Shown in pieces: positions 17,700 to 25,868 of a stretch of DNA of 64,000 nt. Location: assembly GCF_051521505.1 (NCBI RefSeq), contig NZ_CP150356.1, forward strand, positions 3,410,001-3,474,000, read 5' to 3'. A model generated the notes under the pieces. That model did not search any database. It was given only the letters and a program-made list of their open reading frames with translations, and had not been told where the DNA came from. How positions within the stretch are numbered: position 1 is the stretch's first letter; every line of letters begins with the position of its first letter. This DNA is from Sorangium sp025924095 (lineage in GTDB: Bacteria > Myxococcota_A > Polyangia > Polyangiales > Polyangiaceae). The position numbers and the translations under genes were made by a program.

Positions 17700-18529
17700 C
17701 CCCGCAGCACCTCGCCCGCCTCGCCCTCGAACAGGAAGCCTTGGATCTCCGTCCCCCCGATCTCGCTCCGCTGCCGCGCCGAGCATGTAGGCAAGAACGG
17801 CCGCAGGACGCGCGGATCGTAGAACCGGAAATACAGCGCCTGCCCCGTCTCCTGCGCCGTGACGACGAGCGATCGCCGCAGCCGCTGCCGCACCTCGCGC
17901 AGCGGCCGCGCGCTCGTCAGGAACACGCCCCAGCTCTCGCCCCAGCCCTCGTTCACGAGCACCGGCAACAGCTCCGATCCCCGGTCGAGGTGGACGAGGT
18001 GCGGCGCGGCGCGCGCCATCGCCTCGCCCTGCGCGCCCTCGAACAGCGAGCGGTGCTCGTCCTCGCACGCGAGGAGCAACGGGTAGATGCGCCGATCGCG
18101 CGCGGCGTCCAGGATCGCGAACAGCGGCTCGGCCTCGGCGCGGAGCGCCTCGAGCGCCGACGCGCGCGCCGCGAGGAGGGCCGCCGGCGGCGGGCGGCCC
18201 GGCAGCACCGGCGGGAGCCTTGCGCGCACGTCGTCGGGCTGGATCCGGAGGAGGAAGCGCATCTCGCCCGCGACGAGCATGGCGCCGTCGCGCAGCACGG
18301 CCTCGCCCACAGGCTCGCCGTCGACCGTCGTCCCGCGGCGGCTCACGTCGCGGAGGCGGCACGCCTGCCCGTCCCACACGAGCTCGAAGTGCACAGGCGC
18401 CATCTGCGCGTCCTGCGAGAAGACGAGGTCCGCGCGCCCGGTGCGCCCCACGCGGAGCTCCTGCCCTTCCCGGAGGCGCACGCGCCGCCCCGCGAGCGAC
18501 CCCGACGCGACGTGCAAGAGCGCCTTCAT
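17696..18529 (-). CDS. FHA domain fused to DUF4123 (T6SS effector adaptor)
   Basis: The 277-residue protein starts with a forkhead-associated domain (about 1-95: GRRVRLREGQELRVGRTGRA, then DAQMAPVHFEL, the region that reads phosphothreonine). It continues into a DUF4123 domain (about 120-270: LFAILDAARDRRIYPLL and FYDPRVLRPFLP). DUF4123 proteins are chaperones/adaptors that load effectors onto VgrG. FHA domains link T6SS to Ser/Thr kinase control. The fusion suggests phosphorylation-dependent cargo loading. Its ATG overlaps the PAAR stop by four bases. The VgrG-PAAR-adaptor order fits a delivery cassette. Confidence 0.85.
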   Translation of the reverse strand: MKALLHVASGSLAGRRVRLREGQELRVGRTGRADLVFSQDAQMAPVHFELVWDGQACRLRDVSRRGTTVDGEPVGEAVLRDGAMLVAGEMRFLLRIQPDDVRARLPPVLPGRPPPAALLAARASALEALRAEAEPLFAILDAARDRRIYPLLLACEDEHRSLFEGAQGEAMARAAPHLVHLDRGSELLPVLVNEGWGESWGVFLTSARPLREVRQRLRRSLVVTAQETGQALYFRFYDPRVLRPFLPTCSARQRSEIGGTEIQGFLFEGEAGEVLRG

Positions 18530-18897
18530 CGCCCCGAGCCCGCCTGCGACGCCGCCCACGCGCGCTGGCAGCTCTTGCACTCGAGGAACGGGATCCCCGT
18601 CTTCGCCGCGGCGACGAGCGCGTCGATCTCCGGCGTCGAGCCGATGAAGACCGTGGGGCACCCGGTCACGATCACCCCTTTCGGAGCGGTGCTGTCGCCG
18701 AGCCGCGCGGCCGGCTCGTCCTCGATGAAGACGTTGCTCGATCCGTCGTCGATCGCGCCCCCGCACGCCGTGGCGTCGCCCTCCCTCGCGGCGGGCAAGA
18801 AGCCGATGTTCACGGTCGTCGCGGCCGAGGTGATGGGCGACGGGGCCTGGACAGCCACGCACGCGTGCAGATCGGTCAGGCGGGCGGCGGGCGGCAT
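18526..18897 (-). CDS. PAAR-domain T6SS spike-tip protein
   Basis: The 123-residue protein has the PAAR layout: an N-terminal TDLHAC segment, repeated hydrophobic-turn units (TTVNIGFLPAAREGDATACGG) and SPTV-type strands (GCPTVFIGSTPEID). PAAR proteins cap the VgrG spike with a sharp beta cone and can carry effectors. The C-terminus has an added CKSC pair of cysteines. The start at 18897 is supported by GAGGAGA three bases upstream. A four-fold TCTCG repeat lies just upstream of this ribosome binding site. Confidence 0.85.
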   Translation of the reverse strand: MPPAARLTDLHACVAVQAPSPITSAATTVNIGFLPAAREGDATACGGAIDDGSSNVFIEDEPAARLGDSTAPKGVIVTGCPTVFIGSTPEIDALVAAAKTGIPFLECKSCQRAWAASQAGSGR

Positions 18898-18905
18898 CGG
18901 TCTCC

Positions 18906-18925
18906 TCTCGTCTCGTCTCGTCTCG
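18906..18925. repeat. Four tandem TCTCG units before the PAAR gene
   Basis: Four perfect five-base units lie between the vgrG stop and the PAAR gene, about ten bases before its ribosome binding site. Five-base units can change number by slippage; here they would change leader spacing, not the reading frame. Confidence 0.8.
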
Positions 18926-19059
18926 TCGGGCTCGGCGGAATGGCGCGGTGGCGGCCACGGTCCCATGAGAATACGGCCTGTCCTTCGTACGTGGCCACGG
19001 GCGTGGCGCCCGCCGCGAGGATCTCGGCGAGCTTGCGCATCTCGAGCGGCCTCCTCCCG

Positions 19060-21066
19060 TCACGGCACCGGCGTGTCCCCGGGGTGCGCCTCGTCGGCCT
19101 TCTGGGGCGGGGAGGGGCTCGCGCCGGGGCCCGAGCCCGCCTCGCCGCCGCTGTTGATGTTCACGAGGGTCCCGACGATGTCGATGCCGCCGGGGTGGAT
19201 GTCGATGAAGCCGCCCGGGCCCTTGATCGTGAGGCGCAGCCCGGCCTCCAGCACCATCGTCGCGCCCGCCTTGAGGTGGATCGCCGCGCCGGCGTCGAGC
19301 GCGTGGCTCTGCCCCACGCGCTCGTGCTGATTGACCATCACGGTGAGCGACGCGCTGCCGCTCACCTGCTCGCTCCGGTTCATCATGACGTGGACGTGCT
19401 CGCCGCCCATCACGAGGCGCTTGCGCGTGCCCTTCACCACCAGGTCCTCGTCGCCCACCACCGTCGAGAGCTTGTTGCGACCCGTGCGCTCCACCTGGTC
19501 GCGCTTGACCAGCTCGTGCTTGTCGCGCTGAGCCTGCGTGTAGACAAGCTCCATTCCGGCCTGGTCCTCGAACTTGATCTCGTTGTATCCGCCGGTGTGC
19601 GGGGACGAGCTGCTCTTCCAGGTGCTCACGGTCTTGCGGTCCGGCAGCTTGTACGGCGGGACCTGCTGGCCGTTGTGGGCCCGCCCCGCGACGATGGGCT
19701 GATCCGGATCGCCGTCGAGGCACGCCACCAGCACCTCCTGCCCCACGCGCGGCAGGAGGAACATCCCGTATCCTGCGCCCGCCCACCCCTGGCTCACGCG
19801 CATCCAGCAGGAGCTGTTGTCGTCGAAGCGGCCCTCTCGGTCCCACGCGAACTGCACGCGCACGCGCCCGTGCTCGTCGGTGTGGATCTCGGCGCCCGGC
19901 GGGCCCACGACGACAGCGCTCTGGAGCCCGAGCGCCTGCGGCTTCGGCGTCTTGCGCGGCGGGCGGTAGGGCACCTTCACGTCGGCGAAGACCGCGCGTC
20001 CCTGGACGGTCCACTCCTCGTCCGGCGAGCCGGTGATCGCGAGCGCCGTCACCAGCAGCCGGCCCGCGTCGATCTCGGTGTGCGGGTGGGGCTCGATCGT
20101 GAAGACGCGGCCCGGCGCGAGATCGACGACGTTGGTCTCGAAGCTCACGACGCGCCTGTCGCATCGCATCGCGGCGAGCACGCGCGCCGACAGGTCCTTC
20201 CCGTGCCGCTCCTCGTGCCGGTAAGGGCCCTTGTCGTCGGCGAGCGGCGTCCCGCCTCCCGCGCCGAGCGCCAGGAACGACCCGGGCTCGAAGCGGAACT
20301 GCTCGAGCTTCGCCTCCGGTCCGACCGGCGGCGCGAGCGGCGCGCTGGCCGAGAGCTCGAGCCTCGGCTTTCGGAACTCGTGGTCGCGCATCGTGACCTG
20401 GCCGGGCCGCACCTCGTGGGTGAGCCGGACCTTCGTCACGAATTCCTTCCCGGAGGTCTCGTTGGGGTTGTCGACGAACGGCAGCGCCCGCTGCGGCGGC
20501 TCGACGTGGAGCTTGTCGCTGAAGGTGAGCGTCGTGTTCGTCCCGCCGTCGTCGGGCAGCGTGAACGCGATCCCCGCCTCCTCGAGCAGCCGCGAGAGGA
20601 ACGCGTAGTCGCTCTCGCCGTGCTGCATCCGGATCTCGAGCCTCGGGCACGCGGCGCGATCCACCTTCCACACGGGGACGATCGCCCACTCGGCGAGGAG
20701 CCTGTCCACGATCTCCGGGATCGACAGGTGCTGGTAGATCCGCTGCCCGCGTCGCTGCGTGAGCAGCCACAGCTTCGGCACGATGGTCAGCGAGTACGTC
20801 GAGAGCCCGGTCGGCTCGGGCTGCACCTGCTCCACCTGGCTGCACACGCCTTCCCAGAGCCGCTTGTCGAGCGTCGCGTGCAGGATCCCCGTCTCGATGC
20901 GCAGCGACGCCGTCTGGCCGATGAAGGAATCCATGTCCAGGTCCGGCCGCTTCGACATCGCGAGCACGGCGACGGTGAACAGCTCGGAGACGGCCTCCTG
21001 CACGGCGAACCGCCGGACGGAGAGCGAGGTCTCGCCGGACTCGAACGCGAGATCGAAGGTCGGCAT
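19060..21066 (-). CDS. vgrG: T6SS spike protein VgrG
   Basis: The 668-residue product matches VgrG in length and order: a gp27-like N-terminal region (from MPTFDLAFESGE), a gp5-like OB-fold with the hallmark HGRVRVQFAWDREG, the SCWMRVSQGWAGAGYG and GQEVLVACLDGDPDQP segments, and a C-terminal beta-helical needle. The needle carries DUF2345-like repeats ending in PGGIDIVGTLVNINS. The extension beyond that is a short Pro/Ser tail without an effector domain, so effectors are probably delivered through PAAR/DUF4123 partners. GAGGAG eight bases before the ATG supports the start. It heads the PAAR-adaptor genes on the same strand. Confidence 0.95.
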   Translation of the reverse strand: MPTFDLAFESGETSLSVRRFAVQEAVSELFTVAVLAMSKRPDLDMDSFIGQTASLRIETGILHATLDKRLWEGVCSQVEQVQPEPTGLSTYSLTIVPKLWLLTQRRGQRIYQHLSIPEIVDRLLAEWAIVPVWKVDRAACPRLEIRMQHGESDYAFLSRLLEEAGIAFTLPDDGGTNTTLTFSDKLHVEPPQRALPFVDNPNETSGKEFVTKVRLTHEVRPGQVTMRDHEFRKPRLELSASAPLAPPVGPEAKLEQFRFEPGSFLALGAGGGTPLADDKGPYRHEERHGKDLSARVLAAMRCDRRVVSFETNVVDLAPGRVFTIEPHPHTEIDAGRLLVTALAITGSPDEEWTVQGRAVFADVKVPYRPPRKTPKPQALGLQSAVVVGPPGAEIHTDEHGRVRVQFAWDREGRFDDNSSCWMRVSQGWAGAGYGMFLLPRVGQEVLVACLDGDPDQPIVAGRAHNGQQVPPYKLPDRKTVSTWKSSSSPHTGGYNEIKFEDQAGMELVYTQAQRDKHELVKRDQVERTGRNKLSTVVGDEDLVVKGTRKRLVMGGEHVHVMMNRSEQVSGSASLTVMVNQHERVGQSHALDAGAAIHLKAGATMVLEAGLRLTIKGPGGFIDIHPGGIDIVGTLVNINSGGEAGSGPGASPSPPQKADEAHPGDTPVP

Positions 21067-21257
21067 GCTGGACGCTCCTCGGTGGAGCCGCAGGGCGCAG
21101 GGCCGGGCGGGGGCGCGAATGGTAGCCCAGCGAGCGCGCGCGTTGTCGACTTTGGCGGCGCGGTCCGCGCTCGCCGCTCCGATGTGCGCGCGGTGGCCGC
21201 GCTGCTCGCGCTCCTCTTCGGCCGCCCGCCGCGCGCGCGTCTCCCGCTGTCGAACCC

Positions 21258-23603
21258 TCAGGAGGCGCGCCGCTGCCTGACCTGCACCACCCGCCCCAGC
21301 GCCGCCGCCTGGAGCGCCGCCGGCTCGGCCTCCCGCTCGTCGATCGCCGGGTGCACCGCCGCGATGACCCGCGCCCGGAAGCGCGCTGCGAGCGGCAGAT
21401 CCTCGGCGATCGAGGCCGGCAGGTAGATCACGAGCGGCTGCTTCTCTCCCGTCACGTGCAGGAGGGCGCGCAGGTGCGGTCCGCCGAGCACCCTGCGCTT
21501 CTGGTAATGGCGCTGCTCCAGGAGCGCGCGCTCCACCTGCTCGTTCGCGAGCTCCGCCCGGCCCTTCTTTCCGTGGGCGAGCGCCTCGCGGATCCTCCCG
21601 CACAGCGCCTCGGCGACGGCGGGCGCGCTCGAGACGCCCGGCGTGCCGAGGAACTTCTCGGCGACCCCGAGCGCGGTCGCGAGCGCCTCGTCGCCGGCCG
21701 CGAGCGGCGTCGCGGTGGAGATCAGCGCCTTCAGCGCCTCGACCTCGTCGAAGGACAACGAGAGCTCGCCCTCGACCAGCTCGAGCGGCGGCACCGGCGT
21801 GCCGCGCTTGCCGCCGGCGCGGGCGAACGCCGCGTGCACGCCCTCGACGTTGATGGCCGCGCCGCGATCGAGGATCTCGAAGATCTGCGCTCGATCCTCG
21901 ATCTCGGCGGGCTCGTCGGAGAGGGCCGGATCGTCGGCCTCCGGGTCGAGGGGCTCGGCCTCCATCGCGTCGAGCAGGCGCTGCCAGGCCGGCTTGCGGA
22001 CGATGCGCGGCACGCTCTTCCGGTCGAACCAGACGAGCGCCAGCGCATCCCGCTGCGTCGCCGCCGGCGCGATCGCGGCGCTCGCGTCCGCTGCCGCGCC
22101 CGCGCCCGCGAGCAACGCGCCGATGGTCCGCGGCGCCGCCGGCGCGTGCGGGATCATGCCCGCGGTGCTGGATCCGGGCTGCGGAGCGGCGGCCGCCCAG
22201 GGGCTCACCGGCTCGCCGGGCGAGACCTTCGCGATCGGCGGGGCAGACATCGGAGGAGCGGTGTTCGGAGGAGCGGTGTCCGATGGGGCGGAGGGGGGCG
22301 GCGCCGAAGGCGAGGCGACGAAGGGGAGAGGCACCTTCGACACGGTCTCGGTGAGCTCACGCGTCGCCTTCCCGATCGAGCTTGGCTTCGGCCGGAACGC
22401 GGGCGGCTCGGACGGCAGCGAAGCGGGCGGCGCGGGAGGGGGCGGCGGCGTGGGCGGTCCCGCGCGGAAGGGCATGACCGGCGCCTGCGGGGCGTCGGGT
22501 GATGGCGCCGAGGCGTCGATGGTCAGCGTCGATGCGCCGAGGGAGGGAGGCTTCACCCTGGGAGCGGCCGGCGCCACCCGCGGCGGCGCCTGGAGCCCCG
22601 GCGCAGAGGGGGTGGCTGCCTCGGCCGGGGCCTGCTTTGCGGGCCGCTCCAGCTCGACGCGCACCTGCCCGGCCTCCTTGGGGCTCGTGAGCGGGAGCTG
22701 GCCGCGCCAGGTCACCGTGCAAAGGAGGCGATCGGTGTCGATCACGAGCGTGTCGCCGCGCATGACGAGATCGCGCGGCCCGCCGGCGCGGCCGGTGACG
22801 GTCGCCCGCGGGCGGACGCCGGGCAGGCTGGTGACGAGGCGCGGGTGGCTGGGATGGAGGTTCTCGAGCACGATGCGCTCGTCGTCGCAGAGCTCCTGCA
22901 GGCGTTGATCGAGCGGAGCCACGTTGAAGAAGGAGCGATCGAAATCCTCGGGCAGCAGGTTCGAGAGGAGCGCGCCCGACGACCAGGCCACCGCGTGATT
23001 GCCGAGCCTGCGGTGCCGCAATGGCCAGGTGGGGGCGATGGGCCCGAAGCCCACCTCCGCGATGGAGTCGTCCGGGCTGGCCACGACCTGATCCACGGGA
23101 AGGAGGTTGGGGACGGTGGCCCTGCCGCGGTCGTCGCGCGCTTCGCGATGGAGGCCCGCAGGGTTCTCCGTGTCGGGCCCGCCCGCGGCGCGCTCGTAGG
23201 CGAGCGGCATCTTGGTGAAGCGCGCGCCCTCCTGGAGCTCGCCCTCCTGGGTGAACAGGCGATCACAGAACACCTGAATGGCTTTATCGATCTCGCCCAC
23301 GACCATCCGCGCGACCAGCGACCGCGCGGGCCTGCCGCCGGGCGCGTGGGCGTGGCCGATGAGGACGACGTCGGCACCCTGCTTCAACGGCGCGAGATCG
23401 CTCGCCTCGATCAGGCTCCGCGCGGGGTCGTCGTCCCGGTGCGCGTCGCGCGAGCGGATCGGCTCCTGCGCGGGCGCGAGCGGCGACTCGGTCGGCGCGA
23501 GCGTGAAGGTCGCCTTGCAGACGACGGTGAGCACCCAGGTCGAGGCGCGCGCCTGCCAGAGGAGCGAGGCGACGGGGAGCGACCCGGCGGAGACGACATC
23601 CAT
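21258..23603 (-). CDS. DUF2169-domain T6SS-associated protein with Pro-rich linker
   Basis: The 781-residue protein begins with a DUF2169 domain (about 1-300: LTVVCKATFTLAP, ADVVLIGHAHAPGG, RRLGNHAVAWSSGALL, DYF-like FNVAPLDQRL). DUF2169 proteins are encoded next to vgrG/PAAR genes, where they are thought to help load effectors. Residues about 340-500 are low-complexity Pro/Ala/Ser, followed by a C-terminal helical domain without a clear family (WFDRKSVPRIVRKPAW to QVRQRR). Similar C-termini recur in myxobacterial DUF2169 proteins, in my recollection. It is upstream of vgrG on the same strand with a 190-bp gap. Confidence 0.75.
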   Translation of the reverse strand: MDVVSAGSLPVASLLWQARASTWVLTVVCKATFTLAPTESPLAPAQEPIRSRDAHRDDDPARSLIEASDLAPLKQGADVVLIGHAHAPGGRPARSLVARMVVGEIDKAIQVFCDRLFTQEGELQEGARFTKMPLAYERAAGGPDTENPAGLHREARDDRGRATVPNLLPVDQVVASPDDSIAEVGFGPIAPTWPLRHRRLGNHAVAWSSGALLSNLLPEDFDRSFFNVAPLDQRLQELCDDERIVLENLHPSHPRLVTSLPGVRPRATVTGRAGGPRDLVMRGDTLVIDTDRLLCTVTWRGQLPLTSPKEAGQVRVELERPAKQAPAEAATPSAPGLQAPPRVAPAAPRVKPPSLGASTLTIDASAPSPDAPQAPVMPFRAGPPTPPPPPAPPASLPSEPPAFRPKPSSIGKATRELTETVSKVPLPFVASPSAPPPSAPSDTAPPNTAPPMSAPPIAKVSPGEPVSPWAAAAPQPGSSTAGMIPHAPAAPRTIGALLAGAGAAADASAAIAPAATQRDALALVWFDRKSVPRIVRKPAWQRLLDAMEAEPLDPEADDPALSDEPAEIEDRAQIFEILDRGAAINVEGVHAAFARAGGKRGTPVPPLELVEGELSLSFDEVEALKALISTATPLAAGDEALATALGVAEKFLGTPGVSSAPAVAEALCGRIREALAHGKKGRAELANEQVERALLEQRHYQKRRVLGGPHLRALLHVTGEKQPLVIYLPASIAEDLPLAARFRARVIAAVHPAIDEREAEPAALQAAALGRVVQVRQRRAS

Positions 23604-23666
23604 AAGGGGACCTACCGTATCACCACTCGTCATTGTGCCGTAGTCTCCGCCGGGAGGGAGCGAGAC

Positions 23667-25055
23667 ATGCCTTCCATGCGGAGGACGGGGCGAAGGTCGC
23701 GTCGCGCGCTCTTGCTCGCGATGAGCGGCGTGCGGGTCAAGGACGAGGAGCTCGCGCGCCTGGGGCTGACGCTGCCGGGCTTCGTCGAGCGCAGCGAGGT
23801 CATCGCGTCGCTGCCGAGCCTGGGGCTGCTCACGCTCGCCGCGCACACGCCCGAGGGCTGGGAGGTGGAGTACCGCGAGCTCGACGCCGTGACCGAGGCG
23901 GACGTCGCTCAGCTCGTGGACGGCCGGTACGATGTCATCGCCGTCTCGTCGCTCGCGGCGCGCGTGCTCGACGCGTACGCGCTCGCCGACCGGCTGCGCG
24001 CCGAGGGCGTGACCGTGGTCCTCGGCGGCCTGCACGCCTCCGCGCTCCCGGACGAGGCGGCGCAGCACGCCGATTCGGTCGTCCAGGGCGAGGGGGAGCT
24101 GCTCTGGCCGGCGCTGCTCCACGACCTCGACGAGGGCCGGCTGCGCCCGCGCTACAGCGCCCGGAGCGGCGCGTCGCCCGCGTTCCGGCTCGAGGACGCG
24201 CGGGCGCCGCGCTACGACCTGCTCGATATCGGGCGGTACAATCGGCTCACGCTCCAGACCACGCGCGGGTGCCCGCTCGCCTGCACCTTCTGCGCCGCCT
24301 CCCGGCTGATCAGCCCTTACAAGCGCAAGCCGATACCGCTCATCCGCCGCGAGCTCGACGCCATCGTCGAGGTGTGGCCGCGGCCGTTCATCGAGCTCGC
24401 GGACGATAACACGTTCGTGCAGAAGCCCTGGGCGCGGGAGCTCGCGCGGCTCTTCGCCGAGTACAACGCGCGGCGCACGCATGCGATCGCGTGGTTCACC
24501 GAGACGGACATCTCGGTCGCCGACGATCCGGAGCTCCTCGACCTGCTCGCCGAGGCCAACTGCGCCGAGCTGCTCATCGGCCTCGAGTCGACCGACCCCG
24601 CCGCGCTCCGGGCCGCGGAGCCGCGGGGGTTCAAGGCCGCCGAGCGGGCCCGCTACGTCGACTCGGTCGGCCGCATCCAGGAGCGTGGGATCCCGGTGAA
24701 CGGCTGCTTCGTGCTCGGCTTCGACGAGGACGACGGCGGCGTCTTCGAGCGCACGCTCGCGTTCGCCCGCGAGTGCGATCTCGCCGAGGTGCAGATCACG
24801 GTGCTCACGCCGTTCCCGGGCACCGCGCTCCACCGCGCGCTCGCGGCGCAGGGGCGGCTGCTCCGCCCCGTGTTCTGGGACGCGTGCACGCTCTTCGACG
24901 TGACCTTCAGGCCTGCGCGGATGAGCGTGGAGGAGCTCGAGCGGGGGTTCCGCTGGCTGATGGGCGAGCTCTACAGTCCGGAGGAGACCGCGCGCCGGCG
25001 GAGCCGGTTTCGGCGCGCCACGCGCGCCCGCAGAGGACGACATGCGCAACCCTGA
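23667..25055 (+). CDS. B12-binding radical SAM protein
   Basis: The 462-residue protein has an N-terminal cobalamin-binding-type Rossmann domain (about 60-145: DVIAVSSLAARVLDA, VTVVLGGLHASALPDEA) and a radical SAM core. Its CxxxCxxC cluster lies in RGCPLACTFC (Cys202/206/209). Later core segments GLESTDP and GCFVLGFDEDD are typical of B12-radical SAM enzymes that methylate or rearrange lipids, peptides or small molecules. GGGAGGGAG just upstream fixes the start. It is divergent from the DUF2169 gene and overlaps the next membrane-protein gene by 14 bases, so the two are probably co-translated. The substrate is unknown. Confidence 0.9.
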   Translation: MPSMRRTGRRSRRALLLAMSGVRVKDEELARLGLTLPGFVERSEVIASLPSLGLLTLAAHTPEGWEVEYRELDAVTEADVAQLVDGRYDVIAVSSLAARVLDAYALADRLRAEGVTVVLGGLHASALPDEAAQHADSVVQGEGELLWPALLHDLDEGRLRPRYSARSGASPAFRLEDARAPRYDLLDIGRYNRLTLQTTRGCPLACTFCAASRLISPYKRKPIPLIRRELDAIVEVWPRPFIELADDNTFVQKPWARELARLFAEYNARRTHAIAWFTETDISVADDPELLDLLAEANCAELLIGLESTDPAALRAAEPRGFKAAERARYVDSVGRIQERGIPVNGCFVLGFDEDDGGVFERTLAFARECDLAEVQITVLTPFPGTALHRALAAQGRLLRPVFWDACTLFDVTFRPARMSVEELERGFRWLMGELYSPEETARRRSRFRRATRARRGRHAQP

Positions 25056-25764
25056 TCGACCTTCGTTCGCCCGCGCCGCGGGGCTGCTGCTCACCTTCCG
25101 GCTCTCGCGCGAGGAGCTCGCGCGCCTCGACGGGCGGCACCTCGCGCTCGGCCTGGCCTGCACCTGGCTCGTCGGCGTCGGGCGGTACTGGGACGACCCG
25201 GTGGCCAGCGCCTGGCGCAAATCCGGCCTCGGCTCGATCGTCTATGCTGCCGTCCTGTGCGCCTTCCTGTGGATCGTCGTGGCGCCGCTCCGGCGCCCGG
25301 GCGAGCCGTGGCTCTCGTACACGAAGCTCCTGACCTTCATCACGATGACGGCGCCCCCGGCGGCGCTCTATGCGATCCCGGTCGAGCGCTTCATTTCCAT
25401 GAGCGCGGCCATCCAGGTGAACCTCGGGTTCCTCGCGGTGGTCGCCAGCTGGCGCGTCGCGCTGCTCGTCCGCTATCTCTCGCGCGGCGTGGGGTTGCGC
25501 TGGCCGGCGGTGATCGTCGCGACGCTCCTGCCCCTCGCGCTCATCGTGATGGGCCTCACGTACTTCAACCTCGCCGACGGTGTGATCTCGATCATGGGAG
25601 GGTTGCGCGAGCGGGGCGAGACCGCGGACGACGGCGTCAACGGCGTCCTTTTCGTGCTCGCGCTGCTGTCGTATCTCGCGGTGGTCCCGCTCCTGCTCGC
25701 GTACGGGGTGCTCGTGGTGAAGGCGCGGTGGTGGCGGGGCAGGCCGAGGCGCGCGCGGCCGTGA
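25042..25764 (+). CDS. Multi-pass membrane protein of unknown function
   Basis: The 240-residue protein has about six hydrophobic segments (for example 60-78, 98-118, 155-175 and 205-228). It resembles YIP1/DUF-type integral membrane proteins in layout, but no diagnostic motif is visible. It overlaps the radical SAM gene, implying a shared pathway, perhaps processing of a membrane lipid or a modified product. Confidence 0.65.
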   Translation: MRNPDRPSFARAAGLLLTFRLSREELARLDGRHLALGLACTWLVGVGRYWDDPVASAWRKSGLGSIVYAAVLCAFLWIVVAPLRRPGEPWLSYTKLLTFITMTAPPAALYAIPVERFISMSAAIQVNLGFLAVVASWRVALLVRYLSRGVGLRWPAVIVATLLPLALIVMGLTYFNLADGVISIMGGLRERGETADDGVNGVLFVLALLSYLAVVPLLLAYGVLVVKARWWRGRPRRARP

Positions 25765-25845
25765 TGAGCCCCGCCACGTCAGCCATGCTCCGCTACGGCG
25801 CGGAGGACCTGTCGGCATGCGGTGACGAGGGGCGCTGACCGCCTC

Positions 25846-25868
25846 GAGCGGCCGCGAAGGGGCCGCTC
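25846..25868. terminator. 8-bp stem hairpin between convergent genes
   Basis: GAGCGGCC and GGCCGCTC pair around a seven-base loop between the membrane-protein gene and the multicopper oxidase gene, touching the stop codon of the latter. No T-run is present. Confidence 0.4.
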
